Positions 28,295 through 36,218 of a DNA stretch of 54,216 bases are shown here, piece after piece. This DNA is from Lentimicrobiaceae bacterium. Lineage in GTDB: Bacteria > Bacteroidota > Bacteroidia > Bacteroidales > F082. The notes under the pieces were generated by a model that ran no database searches, was not told the origin of the DNA, and worked only from the letters and a program-made list of their open reading frames with translations. The stretch's first letter is position 1. Each line of letters begins with the position of its first letter. The stretch lies in the NCBI GenBank assembly GCA_015061365.1, contig SUWS01000011.1:1-54216 (forward strand). Direction: 5' to 3'. The position numbers were made by a program, and so were the translations under genes.

Positions 28295-28319
28295 ACCCAA
28301 TACGTTTTCAGTATTGGGT
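28295..28319. other. Perfect hairpin upstream of the T9SS cargo gene
   Basis: ACCCAATAC and GTATTGGGT flank a 7-nt loop. On the plus strand a short T-run follows. On the minus strand it would lie about 60 nt before the cargo start, within its leader, without a T-run. The role is unclear; it may be the terminator of a lost plus-strand unit or a leader stem. Confidence 0.5.
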
Positions 28320-28531
28320 TTTACTCGAATTACTTTTTCCTTCATTATGTTGTGAAACGAAGAACCGATTGTAGCTATATCCATTGCCGTACTGTTTTTA
28401 TGCAATTTTATATTAGGTCTGTTGTTTGGTGCAAGAAAAACTCTATGTGTTTTTATGCGCTGTTTGTTAGTTTAATGGAGGATTGTCGTTTTCACCTTCA
28501 TTAATTTCAACAATGAATCCCCATTTTCCCT

Positions 28532-28819
28532 TTAAAAGGTGGCGTGATCAGGTGTTGATAAGACATTGTCGTTGTCAATGTAAACACCGTTAGAATCCTT
28601 AATGACGATATGTGCTATTCCCACATTATCGTTAAAGGTGATAGTTAATACATGTCCCGTGATATCCGCTGAGATGGTTTCGGAACGAAATTCGGCAGAA
28701 TTCTGGGTGTTGGCATGTGTACTTAGTACATTAATGCCTTCAGAATTTTTTAACTGTTTCGCTTCTGTCACGAATTGCATCGCAAGAAACAATAAAATTG
28801 CAATAGTTTTACATTTCAT
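28532..28819 (-). CDS. Small DUF3244-like secreted protein, probably frameshifted near its end
   Basis: A 95-residue product beginning MKCKTIAILLFLAMQFVTEA, a signal peptide (an alternative ATG lies at 28828). The mature part has the DUF3244-like strand pattern (DITGHVLTITFNDNVGIAHIVIKD). The frame stops at ATF*, but one extra T in the TTTT run would continue it as LKGKWGFIVEINEGENDN and onward to a stop at 28467, supplying the missing last strand. It is therefore either a recent frameshift or a sequencing error. It lies next to a TPR regulator. From memory, DUF3244 peptides often sit beside such regulators in gut Bacteroidales. Confidence 0.65.
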   Translation of the reverse strand: MKCKTIAILLFLAMQFVTEAKQLKNSEGINVLSTHANTQNSAEFRSETISADITGHVLTITFNDNVGIAHIVIKDSNGVYIDNDNVLSTPDHATF

Positions 28820-28844
28820 AATACACACGTATTTTGTTACGCTG

Positions 28845-28852
28845 CAAAATTA
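28845..28852 (-). promoter_or_regulatory. -7 promoter element (TAATTTTG) of the DUF3244-like gene
   Basis: TAnnTTTG match on the minus strand, with a TTG about 18 nt further upstream as a possible -33 element. Confidence 0.6.
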
Positions 28853-29001
28853 TGACATTTTATATAACTGCAATTTTTTATGGCAAAGAATCGTTTCCCA
28901 ACTTTTCACAATAATAAAGGTATCGTATTTATTATCAAATGATTGCAAGAGTAATTTTTACAGGTCGTTTCTAAGTGAAATATGAAAAGGATAGCTGTCC
29001 T

Positions 29002-31212
29002 CTATAATAAACCTAATAAAAATGACTGTAGATTAGAATCAGCATCAAGTTTAAAAGTATTTTTTATTTTAGTGATTCTGGTCCACACCGCATTGTAACT
29101 TTTACCCATAAGTTCAGATATGTCTGTTATACTTATATCCAAAAGCAACAGACAAATACAAATGAGATCTTCATTGTCAATCTTACGATAATTTGATGTA
29201 ATCTTATTAAGTAAATGGTTGAGCGTGGAATTTGCGGCATATTTCAAAGATACTATTTCTTTAGGTTTCAATTTGTTTAATGTAATTTTCTTTACTTTGT
29301 TCGTGTTTTTGTATTTTACCTCTAATAAGATCTTTTCACAGATTTCGGTCTCATAATAAGAATTTATGTCTGCTTTGATAGCATTTACAGTCTGTTCCTT
29401 ATAATTGCTTATTTGCTCATCTTTCACCTTGATATTATCCAATAATTCACCAATCCTAATTTCTTTTTCATTGACATCTTTTTTCAATTCATTAATTTCA
29501 GTCGTAGTTTTCTCTATATTCTCAATGTAAGCATCAATGACTTCACCTTTGTTTAGATTATCCTCGGACAACCTCTCAATTTCTGCTTCTTTTTGTTTAA
29601 TATCTTCGTTAATTCTAATTATCAGATTCTCATTATCTAGTATGGCTGTCATAAGAACCTTAGATTTCCTTTTGTTTAGATACCATAATAATAAAGTTAC
29701 AATAAATGTAAGAACGACAAAAAGTGCAAACATCAAGAGTGCCATATAAGTTCTTCTGTTGTTTTCGAGTTTTTCTCTTTCATGTTTTCTTTCCTTATAT
29801 TCATCGTAAACACTTTGAAGTTTGGTGCTGTGTGTTGTTTTGTTGCTGCTTTTCAACAATAACTTAGACAATATATTATCACAATATGCTTTTTCGACAT
29901 GATTATCTATAGAGTCATATATTGTGGAAAGTAGTCCCAATGAAGTCGCTTTGATGCTGTAATTGTTGCTATTGCTTGAGATCTTTAAAAAATATGTTGC
30001 AGAATCGTATATCAGATCACTGTAGTACATCTCTCCTAAAGTCACGTAATAGGAGTCTTTGGTTTTATAATTATTCAATTTGTTAAGATTGTTTTTTAAC
30101 AAAATATATGCTTTATCTTTTTCCCCTTTTTCGAATAGAATTTTAGCGATACTTTTCTCCACATCCAATCTGTTTGTCAGGTTAGAGTCCGTCTTTATAG
30201 ACATGTTATAATAATACAATGCGCTGTCGGGCATATCGTAAAGCTGATACGAATTGCCCAAGCATTTGTAGGTGTTAGCTACGGCTTTGTTTTCTCCAAG
30301 CAACAATATATATCTCAATGCTTTTCTGTATTTTGAAATGGCAAGGTTACAATAGTTTTCACTATAGAATAATTCGCCTAATCTCGTATAAATCAATGCT
30401 ATGAACCGAATTTTTTCGTAATCAGGGCTTTGAGCTTCGAGCTTCGAGCTGTGAGCATTTCGGAATTTCTGCTCATGGCTCATGGCTCGCTGCTCACTGC
30501 CTTTCCCAGATTTTGAGGTTTTCAGATTTTCAGTTTCTGATTCCATAATCTCCAAGGCTATGAAATAATGCTCGCAGGCGCCTACGATGTCATCGCGTTC
30601 GGTGAGACCGACGGCGTGGTAGTAGTGCGCGCGAGCACGCAAGAATTCTAGAATTTTAGAATTCTGGAACTTTAGAAGTTCGTGATGGTCAACGTTATTT
30701 TCAGGGCTTTGAGCTTCGTGCTGTGAGCTTTGAGCTTTGCGGAATCTCTGCTCATGGCTCATGGCTCGCTGCTCACAGCTGTCAAAAAACATCACCGCAG
30801 CTTTAACTTCTTCAAAGTTATATTGCGGGAGATAATTCTTATATAAAGAGTCGGCGAGACGGATTTGGTTTTCGAAGTATAAAATCTGAGAAACTGAGAA
30901 ACTGAAAACCTGAGAGGTGCTTTGAGCTTCGAGCTGTGAGCTTTGAGCTTTGCGGAATCTCTGCTCATTGCTCATAGCTCGTAGCTCACAGCTTTTCTCA
31001 GATTTTTTCTGTGCCAATTTGTGGTTTGTTTTTTCATTCCCACAAATTTCACTGATGTTCACGGATTCTTCAGATTCAAAAAAAGTCTCATTGCTCATGG
31101 CTCGTGGCTCGCTGCCTTTTTCAGATTCTGAAGTTTTCAGATTTTCAGATTCTAAAAAGGGAGTCTGTTGACCGAGCAAAGCAAGCAATATGTAAAGCAG
31201 AAGCATTCTCAT
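29002..31212 (-). CDS. TPR / membrane / HTH regulator with repeat-encoded insertions
   Basis: A 736-residue protein. The N-terminus MRMLLLYILLALLG is a signal or anchor; an ATG at 31206 is an alternative start, and the longer frame to 31374 is repeat-encoded and rejected. Tetratricopeptide repeats occupy about 200-430 (ARLGELFYSENYCNLAISKYRKAL-like units). A membrane helix lies at about 485-505, followed by a long coiled coil (ENLIIRINEDIKQKEAEIERL) and a C-terminal helix-turn-helix (ITDISELMGKSYNAVWTRITKIKNTF). This matches Bacteroidota TPR membrane regulators. Unusually, the first about 250 residues contain several low-complexity segments of the form E.RAMSNEQRFRKAQSS, encoded by heptamer and octamer arrays in frame. 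The gene may be functional, but this N-terminal part is unlikely to be conserved. Confidence 0.82.
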   Translation of the reverse strand: MRMLLLYILLALLGQQTPFLESENLKTSESEKGSEPRAMSNETFFESEESVNISEICGNEKTNHKLAQKKSEKSCELRAMSNEQRFRKAQSSQLEAQSTSQVFSFSVSQILYFENQIRLADSLYKNYLPQYNFEEVKAAVMFFDSCEQRAMSHEQRFRKAQSSQHEAQSPENNVDHHELLKFQNSKILEFLRARAHYYHAVGLTERDDIVGACEHYFIALEIMESETENLKTSKSGKGSEQRAMSHEQKFRNAHSSKLEAQSPDYEKIRFIALIYTRLGELFYSENYCNLAISKYRKALRYILLLGENKAVANTYKCLGNSYQLYDMPDSALYYYNMSIKTDSNLTNRLDVEKSIAKILFEKGEKDKAYILLKNNLNKLNNYKTKDSYYVTLGEMYYSDLIYDSATYFLKISSNSNNYSIKATSLGLLSTIYDSIDNHVEKAYCDNILSKLLLKSSNKTTHSTKLQSVYDEYKERKHEREKLENNRRTYMALLMFALFVVLTFIVTLLLWYLNKRKSKVLMTAILDNENLIIRINEDIKQKEAEIERLSEDNLNKGEVIDAYIENIEKTTTEINELKKDVNEKEIRIGELLDNIKVKDEQISNYKEQTVNAIKADINSYYETEICEKILLEVKYKNTNKVKKITLNKLKPKEIVSLKYAANSTLNHLLNKITSNYRKIDNEDLICICLLLLDISITDISELMGKSYNAVWTRITKIKNTFKLDADSNLQSFLLGLL
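30424..30545. repeat. Array insertion 1 in the TPR regulator gene
   Basis: GAGCTTC/GAGCTGT heptamers, a short spacer, then inverted GCTCATG/GCTCGCT heptamers, followed by 8-bp TTTTCAGA-like units. Encodes SENLKTS...KGSEQRAMSHEQKF-type sequence. Confidence 0.85.
30641..30681. repeat. Octamer palindromic array in the TPR regulator gene
   Basis: 8-bp units of the TTTTAGAA/TTCTGGAA kind that read as inverted repeats (AATTCTAGAATTTTAGAATT at the start). Confidence 0.75.
30701..30784. repeat. Array insertion 2 in the TPR regulator gene
   Basis: GAGCTTT-type heptamers, spacer GCGGAATCTCT, then inverted GCTCATG, GCTCATG, GCTCGCT, GCTCACA. Encodes CEQRAMSHEQRFRKAQSSQ-type sequence. Confidence 0.85.
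30881..31009. repeat. Array insertion 3 in the TPR regulator gene
   Basis: 8-bp CTGAGAAA units at one end, then GAGCTTC heptamers, the same spacer, inverted GCTCATT/GCTCATA heptamers and a final TCTCAGAT octamer. Confidence 0.85.
31085..31157. repeat. Array insertion 4 in the TPR regulator gene
   Basis: GCTCATG/GCTCGTG/GCTCGCT heptamers followed by 8-bp TTTTCAGA units. Encodes ENLKTSESEKGSEPRAMSNE. Confidence 0.82.
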
Positions 31213-31217
31213 GATTG

Positions 31218-31225
31218 CAAAGATA
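31218..31225 (-). promoter_or_regulatory. -7 promoter element (TATCTTTG) of the TPR regulator
   Basis: TAnnTTTG match 5 nt before the chosen ATG, implying a very short leader or leaderless start, or use of the ATG at 31206. The heptamer array supplies TTG every 7 bp, one 22 nt upstream of the box. Confidence 0.65.
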
Positions 31226-31227
31226 AT

Positions 31228-31600
31228 AAAAGTCAACAGACAACGGTCAACAGTCAACGGAATTTTTTTGAACGTTGAACTTTGAACTAAGGCTTTTAAA
31301 CTTTGAACTAAGGCTGTTGAACTTTGAACCAAGGCTTTTGAACCAAGGCTTTTGAACTTTAGCTCATGGCTCAAAGCTCAACGTTCAAAGTTCAAAGTTC
31401 AAGGCTCAAGGTTCAAGGTTCAAAGTTCAAAGCTCAAAGTTCAAGGCTCAAAGTTCAACGTTCAAAGTTCAAAGCTCAAAGTTCAACGTTCAAAGTTCAA
31501 AGTTCAAAGCTCAAAGTTCAAAGTTCAAACTTCAAAGCTCAAAGTAAAGATCATCTGACCTTAAACTTTAAGCTTTAAACCTTAAACCAAAAATTATTCA
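31228..31600. repeat. Long heptamer hairpin array upstream of the TPR regulator
   Basis: CAACGGT-type units (31232-31260) lead into GAACTTT/AAGGCTT units (about 31268-31360). The orientation then flips to AGTTCAA/AGCTCAA/CGTTCAA units (about 31363-31545) and CTTTAAA/CCTTAAA units (31560-31590). This is the longest array in the window, over 370 bp. The stretch 31213-31640 contains no gene; open frames through it merely translate the period-7 repeat. Confidence 0.92.
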
Positions 31601-31641
31601 ATAACAATCTTCTTTGTTACATTATATTTTTCGTTACTTAA

Positions 31642-31679
31642 AAAGAAATCCCTTGCAGGATTCTGCAAGGGATTTCTTT
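31642..31679. terminator. Terminator of the ExbB/ExbD operon
   Basis: A perfect 16-bp stem (AAAGAAATCCCTTGCA with its complement) and a 6-nt loop, 25 nt after the last ExbD stop. The stem ends are A/T-rich on both strands. Confidence 0.85.
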
Positions 31680-31704
31680 ACTGTATCAAGAACAATGTAT
31701 ATTA

Positions 31705-32175
31705 TTATTCTTCTGTTGCGCCTTTACGTGCCGAGTATGTGATACGGAAGGCACCGCATTTACGTAGTTCTTGTTTAACATCGGTGATAAGACCCATTCT
31801 TACTTCTTCATGGCATTTCAATGAAGTTGTGAGGAGAGGTCTGTCGGCCTCGCTACGAGCCAAACGTTCGTTTTCGATGAAAGGAATAACGTCTGTTATT
31901 CTCGAGAACTGGTCGTTAAGTTGGATACGTGATTCAGTACCATAGACCTTAGCGTTGGTTGGAGGTCCGATGTAGATGTAGCTAACCAAAGATTTTCTTT
32001 CTAATTTTTGAATCTCAGTAGCTTCTGGTAATCTCATTTTTACCTTCAGAGATACTTCGCGCATTGATGTTGTAACCATGAAGAAGAATATCAACATGAA
32101 GATAATGTCAGGCATAGAACCGGTACTCATTGCCGGAACTTCCTTAGCTTCGTCTGATCTGTATTTTGATGCCAT
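31705..32175 (-). CDS. exbD: ExbD/TolR-family biopolymer transport protein (second copy)
   Basis: A 156-residue inner-membrane proton-channel subunit that couples the ion gradient to TonB. The single membrane helix at about 22-42 (MPDIIFMLIFFFMVTTS) carries the conserved aspartate D23. The periplasmic domain is short. It is the last gene of the ExbB-x-ExbD-ExbD operon. Two different ExbDs are common in Bacteroidota. Confidence 0.92.
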   Translation of the reverse strand: MASKYRSDEAKEVPAMSTGSMPDIIFMLIFFFMVTTSMREVSLKVKMRLPEATEIQKLERKSLVSYIYIGPPTNAKVYGTESRIQLNDQFSRITDVIPFIENERLARSEADRPLLTTSLKCHEEVRMGLITDVKQELRKCGAFRITYSARKGATEE

Positions 32176-32195
32176 AATAATAATCTCCTATGTTT

Positions 32196-32768
32196 TTAAA
32201 TTGCTTCTGGTTCAGCCTCTGAGATACGGACAGGGACAGCTTTGTTGATAGCGTTGATCTTGTCTTCATCTGTAAGGTCTGTATAATGTTGTCCGAAGTA
32301 TTTCAAAGACATTTCGTCTTTCATTTCGTTGAAGGCTCTAGCCAATTCATTCTGAACTTTGATGTACATTAGATAAGAAGTACCGCGGTCATTTTTCAAC
32401 GACACGACACCTTTGCTTAACATGACGTTGCCGAGAAGTTCGATTTCTTTCACTTCTGTTTCAGGAGCTTTTTCATCGTTAGGACGAGGTGTGATAAATT
32501 CCTTGGTCATGTCTTTAAGAGTGGTGATGTCGCCAGGTTTACCATTGACCAACATTTTATCGTACTTGTTAATCATCACGTTCATGATGTTTCTTTCTTT
32601 AACTTTGACGTCCATTTCCGGATCTTCAACTGGTGGAGGGAGACGGCGGGTGATACCGCTATCTACGTCCATAGTTGTTGTAACGAGGAAGAATATCAAT
32701 AGCAAAAAAGATATATCGGCCATTGAACCTGCATTTAGATCCGGTACTTTCTTTTTTTGTTTAGCCAT
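32196..32768 (-). CDS. exbD: ExbD/TolR-family biopolymer transport protein (first copy)
   Basis: 190 residues. The helix with the channel aspartate is SMADISFLLLIFFLVTTTM (D18). The periplasmic domain is longer than in its neighbour (about residues 40-190), with an insertion around 75-105. It lies 20 nt upstream of the second ExbD and 16 nt downstream of the small membrane protein. Confidence 0.92.
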   Translation of the reverse strand: MAKQKKKVPDLNAGSMADISFLLLIFFLVTTTMDVDSGITRRLPPPVEDPEMDVKVKERNIMNVMINKYDKMLVNGKPGDITTLKDMTKEFITPRPNDEKAPETEVKEIELLGNVMLSKGVVSLKNDRGTSYLMYIKVQNELARAFNEMKDEMSLKYFGQHYTDLTDEDKINAINKAVPVRISEAEPEAI

Positions 32769-32784
32769 ATTGATATTATCTTAA

Positions 32785-33207
32785 TTAGTTAAATAGTTTT
32801 GCTACTGCTGAATATATAACTGCTGCTATTGTTCCGCCAAGCATGATATAAACGAACATCATAAGGAAGTCGCAAACTGCTTCTGCACCTTGGGTGATAC
32901 CCATAGATTCCAAATATTCTTGGCTTAATGTTGCACCTGGAGAAATTAACCAAGCTACCAATGCTACTACTGCGAATAAGCCGATAGCGATTCCTATTTT
33001 CTTTAAGTTACCAGGATTAACAATAGCTCCATAAATAGGTGAGAAGAGTATAGACAAGACGAGCAATATGACGAGTGCGTAAGTCATATACATTTGAAGG
33101 TCGGCACTTGACTCTCCTTTTACTACGCAGATAGCAAGGATTATGACAATGATGCCCATGAGACCCCAAAGCCCGTATTTACAATATTTTAATAATTTTT
33201 CTTCCAT
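32785..33207 (-). CDS. Small polytopic membrane protein in the ExbB/ExbD operon
   Basis: 140 residues with four predicted membrane helices (about 12-28, 40-60, 72-90 and 112-134) and few charged residues. I recognise no enzymatic motif. Its position between ExbB and the two ExbDs, with short gaps on both sides, suggests an accessory part of the Ton motor. Similar small proteins occur at this position in other Bacteroidota (from memory). Confidence 0.8.
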   Translation of the reverse strand: MEEKLLKYCKYGLWGLMGIIVIILAICVVKGESSADLQMYMTYALVILLVLSILFSPIYGAIVNPGNLKKIGIAIGLFAVVALVAWLISPGATLSQEYLESMGITQGAEAVCDFLMMFVYIMLGGTIAAVIYSAVAKLFN

Positions 33208-33235
33208 TGTTAACTGTTTTTATGGTTAACGATAA

Positions 33236-34063
33236 TTAGTTTTTCTTTGAATAGTCGTTCAAGATATCCATGAAGCTGATTGTGCTGTCTTCCATGTCAT
33301 TCAAGATACTTTCGATCTTGTTGAGGATGAAGTTATAAGCGACTTGGAGGATCATAGCTGTGATCAAACCGAAAACTGTTGTCAACAAAGCAACCTTCAT
33401 ACCTGATGCAACGATAGTAGGGCTGATGTCACCTGCTGCAGCGATGTCGTCGAAAGCTTGAACCATACCGATAACTGTACCGAAGAATCCCAAGTTAGGA
33501 CCTAAAGCGATACACAATGTAATCCAGCTTGTACCGCTTGAAAGGTTACCGTTCATAACTGAACCATAAGAAATCATAGCTTTTTCTACTTCGTCGAGAC
33601 CATCATTGTAACGCATCAAGCCTTGGTAGAAGATACTTGCGACAGGACCGCGAGTGTTACGGCAGAGTTCCTTAGCTTTTTCAATACCACCTTGTTTCAA
33701 AGCTGCTTCTAAGTCAGCAACCAATTTCTTGGTGTTTGTTGTGCTTAATGTTAAATAAATGATTCTTTCGATTGAGATAGCCAAACCGAGAACTAAAACT
33801 ACGAGAACGAGAGTCATGAAACCCCAACCGCCATCGATGTATTGTTTCTTGAGGACTTCGTGGAATGTTGGTTCTTCTTCTGCCTCTTCTGTCATTGTTG
33901 TTGTGACAACTTCTTCAACTGGAGCTGCTTCTTCAGCTGCTACTTCTTCTGTTGCAACTTGCTCTGTTTGAGCTGGAGTTTCATCTTGCTGTGCAAGAAC
34001 TGAATTGCTGATACCGAATGTCATAAAACCAGCAATTGTGAGTAAAGCAATTAATTTTTTCAT
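33236..34063 (-). CDS. exbB: MotA/TolQ/ExbB proton-channel protein
   Basis: A 275-residue ExbB homologue and first gene of the operon. A signal-like hydrophobic N-terminus (MKKLIALLTIAGFMTFG) is followed by an Ala/Glu-rich periplasmic stretch (about 25-68), then three membrane helices: about 77-97, then ITLCIALGPNLGFFGTVIGM (about 180-200) and MKVALLTTVFGLITAMIL (about 220-240). The last two form the channel-lining pair. It would energise the TonB receptors in the window. Confidence 0.93.
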   Translation of the reverse strand: MKKLIALLTIAGFMTFGISNSVLAQQDETPAQTEQVATEEVAAEEAAPVEEVVTTTMTEEAEEEPTFHEVLKKQYIDGGWGFMTLVLVVLVLGLAISIERIIYLTLSTTNTKKLVADLEAALKQGGIEKAKELCRNTRGPVASIFYQGLMRYNDGLDEVEKAMISYGSVMNGNLSSGTSWITLCIALGPNLGFFGTVIGMVQAFDDIAAAGDISPTIVASGMKVALLTTVFGLITAMILQVAYNFILNKIESILNDMEDSTISFMDILNDYSKKN

Positions 34064-34168
34064 GATTAGAATTGTTGATTACTAATGATTTTTAATTTTT
34101 TTGATTGATTTCTATTTTAATTTAACTTAGTTTAATTCTCTTTTATGGCTTTGAATTTCAATTCTCAG

Positions 34169-34256
34169 CGGAGAGAGCGGGATTCGAACCCGCGATACCC
34201 TTTTGGAGTATACACACTTTCCAGGCGTGCTCCTTAAACCACTCGGACATCTCTCC
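34169..34256 (-). tRNA. tRNA-Ser (anticodon GGA)
   Basis: An 88-nt cloverleaf. The acceptor stem GGAGAGA pairs with TCTCTCC, discriminator G. The anticodon stem CACGC/GTGTG encloses the loop CTGGAAA (anticodon GGA). A long variable arm, as expected for serine, is present, and the T arm is GCGGG-TTCGAAT-CCCGC. CCA is not encoded. Confidence 0.96.
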
Positions 34257-34280
34257 TCTTTGAGCTTCAAAAATTCTCGC

Positions 34281-34288
34281 CAAAGTTA
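34281..34288 (-). promoter_or_regulatory. -7 promoter element (TAACTTTG) of tRNA-Ser
   Basis: TAnnTTTG match 24 nt upstream of the mature tRNA 5' end. Confidence 0.6.
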
Positions 34289-34366
34289 CATATTTTTTCT
34301 TTAGAAACTGCAATATTTTTTAAACAAAATGTATTATTTTTTTAAATCTAAACTTAAATGCCCAAG

Positions 34367-34394
34367 CCTTTAGTCTTTACTCTTTAGTCTTTAG
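34367..34394. repeat. CTTTAGT heptamer array after ansA
   Basis: Four 7-bp units (CCTTTAG, TCTTTAC, TCTTTAG, TCTTTAG) ending within 5 nt of the ansA stop codon. Confidence 0.75.
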
Positions 34395-34398
34395 ACAT

Positions 34399-35430
34399 TT
34401 ACAACGTCATCTCTCCTCTGATTGGCAATTGAAGTAATTCTTTTATCTTTTCTGTCGGATAGCCTTCTCCTAATAGATACATCAGTTTCGCTATCGCCGA
34501 CTCGGTGGTGATGTCGTGTCCGCTTATAACACCTATTCTGTTTAAATCTAAACTCGTTTCGTATCGTCCCATTTCAACGGAACCTGATTTACACTGCGTT
34601 ACGTTGTAGACTATAAGTCCTTTTTCAATAGCTTCTTTCAATCCGTCGATAAACCATGTTGCCGTTGGTGCGTTGCCCGAACCGTATGTCTCGATGATTA
34701 AGGCTCTCAGATTAGGCGTGTTTAATGTATGCTGCACGAACTCCTTGGTGATGCCCGGAAATAGTTTTAATATAGCGACATTATTGTCTAATTTCGTGTG
34801 TAGTTTCAATTTCTTGAAATTAGGCTTCATTATATACTCCTTGTTATATTTGATGCGTACGCCTACATCTGCTAATGACGGGTAATTACCCGAGACGAAT
34901 GCGTTGAAATGTTCGGCGTTATGTTTTGTGGTTCTGTTACCTCTTAACAACTGATTCTCGAAGAATATGGTCACTTCCGGTACCATCGCTGTGTCTTCGT
35001 CTTTCGCTGCCGCAATCTCGATGGCTGCTATTATGTTCTCTCTGCCGTCACTTCTGACCATCCCCATCGGTAACTGTGAACCGGTAAAGACTACAGGTTT
35101 GTTGAGATTCTCTAACATAAAACTCAGTGCTGATGCTGTATATGCCATCGTGTCGGAACCATGTAAAACAACGAATCCATCGTATTTCTCGTAGCAATTC
35201 TCGATTTTCTCTGCTAACCTAACCCAGAAATCGGGTGTCATATTTGATGAGTCGATGAGATTTTCAAAAGCGTAGAAATCTAATTGGTAATCTAAATTTC
35301 TTAATACTGGCAAATGATCGTATAGATTGTCAAAGTCGAAAGGTACTAAACTGCCGGTCTGAGGATCTTGCATCATTCCGATGGTGCCGCCAGTGTAAAG
35401 TATTAATAATGATGTTTTTTCTCCTGACAT
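34399..35430 (-). CDS. ansA: Type I L-asparaginase
   Basis: Hydrolyses asparagine to aspartate and ammonia. The chosen start (MSGEKTSLLILYTGGTIGM) places the catalytic Thr of TGGTIG near residue 15, as in the family; the longer frame adds a basic, non-conserved head and overlaps the tatD stop. VLHGSDTMAYTASAL holds the second Thr-Asp pair. 343 residues without a signal peptide suggests the cytoplasmic type I enzyme. It lies 16 nt after tatD, in one apparent operon with tatD and hflX. Confidence 0.93.
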   Translation of the reverse strand: MSGEKTSLLILYTGGTIGMMQDPQTGSLVPFDFDNLYDHLPVLRNLDYQLDFYAFENLIDSSNMTPDFWVRLAEKIENCYEKYDGFVVLHGSDTMAYTASALSFMLENLNKPVVFTGSQLPMGMVRSDGRENIIAAIEIAAAKDEDTAMVPEVTIFFENQLLRGNRTTKHNAEHFNAFVSGNYPSLADVGVRIKYNKEYIMKPNFKKLKLHTKLDNNVAILKLFPGITKEFVQHTLNTPNLRALIIETYGSGNAPTATWFIDGLKEAIEKGLIVYNVTQCKSGSVEMGRYETSLDLNRIGVISGHDITTESAIAKLMYLLGEGYPTEKIKELLQLPIRGEMTL

Positions 35431-35446
35431 AATCTTTAATTTTATG

Positions 35447-36211
35447 TTATAAATTGAATAATAGTTTTGCGTTATTTGTCGTCGCTGTCGCAACTTCTTT
35501 GATGTCAATGTTTTTTGTCTCGGCGATTTTTTTCGCCACTTCAACCATATATGAAGGCTCGTTGCGTTTTCCTCTGTACGGAACTGGCGGAAGATACGGG
35601 TCGTCGGTTTCTAAGACTATCTTATCTAAAGGTATTTCACATAAGAAATTTTTTACGTCGCAGTTTTTGTATGTGATGACTCCTCCCAATCCGAGATAAA
35701 ATCCTAACGACATGGCAATATCTGCTTGCTCCTTAGTCCCGTTGAAACAATGGAAGACTCCGTTCAGAGTACCGTCTTGTTCCTTTTCTAAAATTTTAAA
35801 CATCAGATCAAAAGCCTCGCGTGTATGTAATGAAACAGGAAGATGAAGCTGTCTTGCCCAACGTAATTGTTCAGTCAAGACTTCAACTTGTTGTTTTTCA
35901 AATGTCTTGTCCCAATAAAGATCTAAACCGATCTCTCCGATAGCGACCCAGCATTTCTTTTCCATCTCTTTTTCGATGACTGAAAGATGTCGTTTATAAT
36001 CTTCTTTCACGCCTTCAGGATGAAGTCCCATCATAACTCTGCAATTATCAGGATGGTTTTCATAAAACTCCATCATCGGTTTGATGGTGTTTTCGTCGGT
36101 GTTCGGGAGCAATATCATTTCGACACCTGATTCGTATGCTCTTCGAAACACCGATTCTCTGTCGCCATCAAAGGCTTCGTCGTAGATATGTGAGTGCGTA
36201 TTGATATACAT
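35447..36211 (-). CDS. TatD-family metal-dependent hydrolase
   Basis: A 254-residue TIM-barrel DNase/hydrolase. Metal ligands are visible as H6 and H8 in INTHSHIYD, the Glu in GEIGLD, the His in SLHTRE, and the Asp in ETDDPY. PVPYRGKRNEPS is the family's C-terminal signature. Members remove 3' nucleotides in DNA repair. The gene begins 7 nt after the hflX stop. Confidence 0.94.
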   Translation of the reverse strand: MYINTHSHIYDEAFDGDRESVFRRAYESGVEMILLPNTDENTIKPMMEFYENHPDNCRVMMGLHPEGVKEDYKRHLSVIEKEMEKKCWVAIGEIGLDLYWDKTFEKQQVEVLTEQLRWARQLHLPVSLHTREAFDLMFKILEKEQDGTLNGVFHCFNGTKEQADIAMSLGFYLGLGGVITYKNCDVKNFLCEIPLDKIVLETDDPYLPPVPYRGKRNEPSYMVEVAKKIAETKNIDIKEVATATTNNAKLLFNL

Positions 36212-36218
36212 ACATTAA

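Noticed and set aside
31352..31578. Open frames translating to KVQSSKF-like repeats.
   Set aside because: A 7-bp DNA period gives a 7-residue pattern in all frames; there is no start context and the same occurs on several frames, so these are translation artefacts of the array.
31228..31600. Arrays as an insertion sequence or its remnant.
   Set aside because: No transposase, no terminal inverted repeats with target duplication; the content is only period-7 units.
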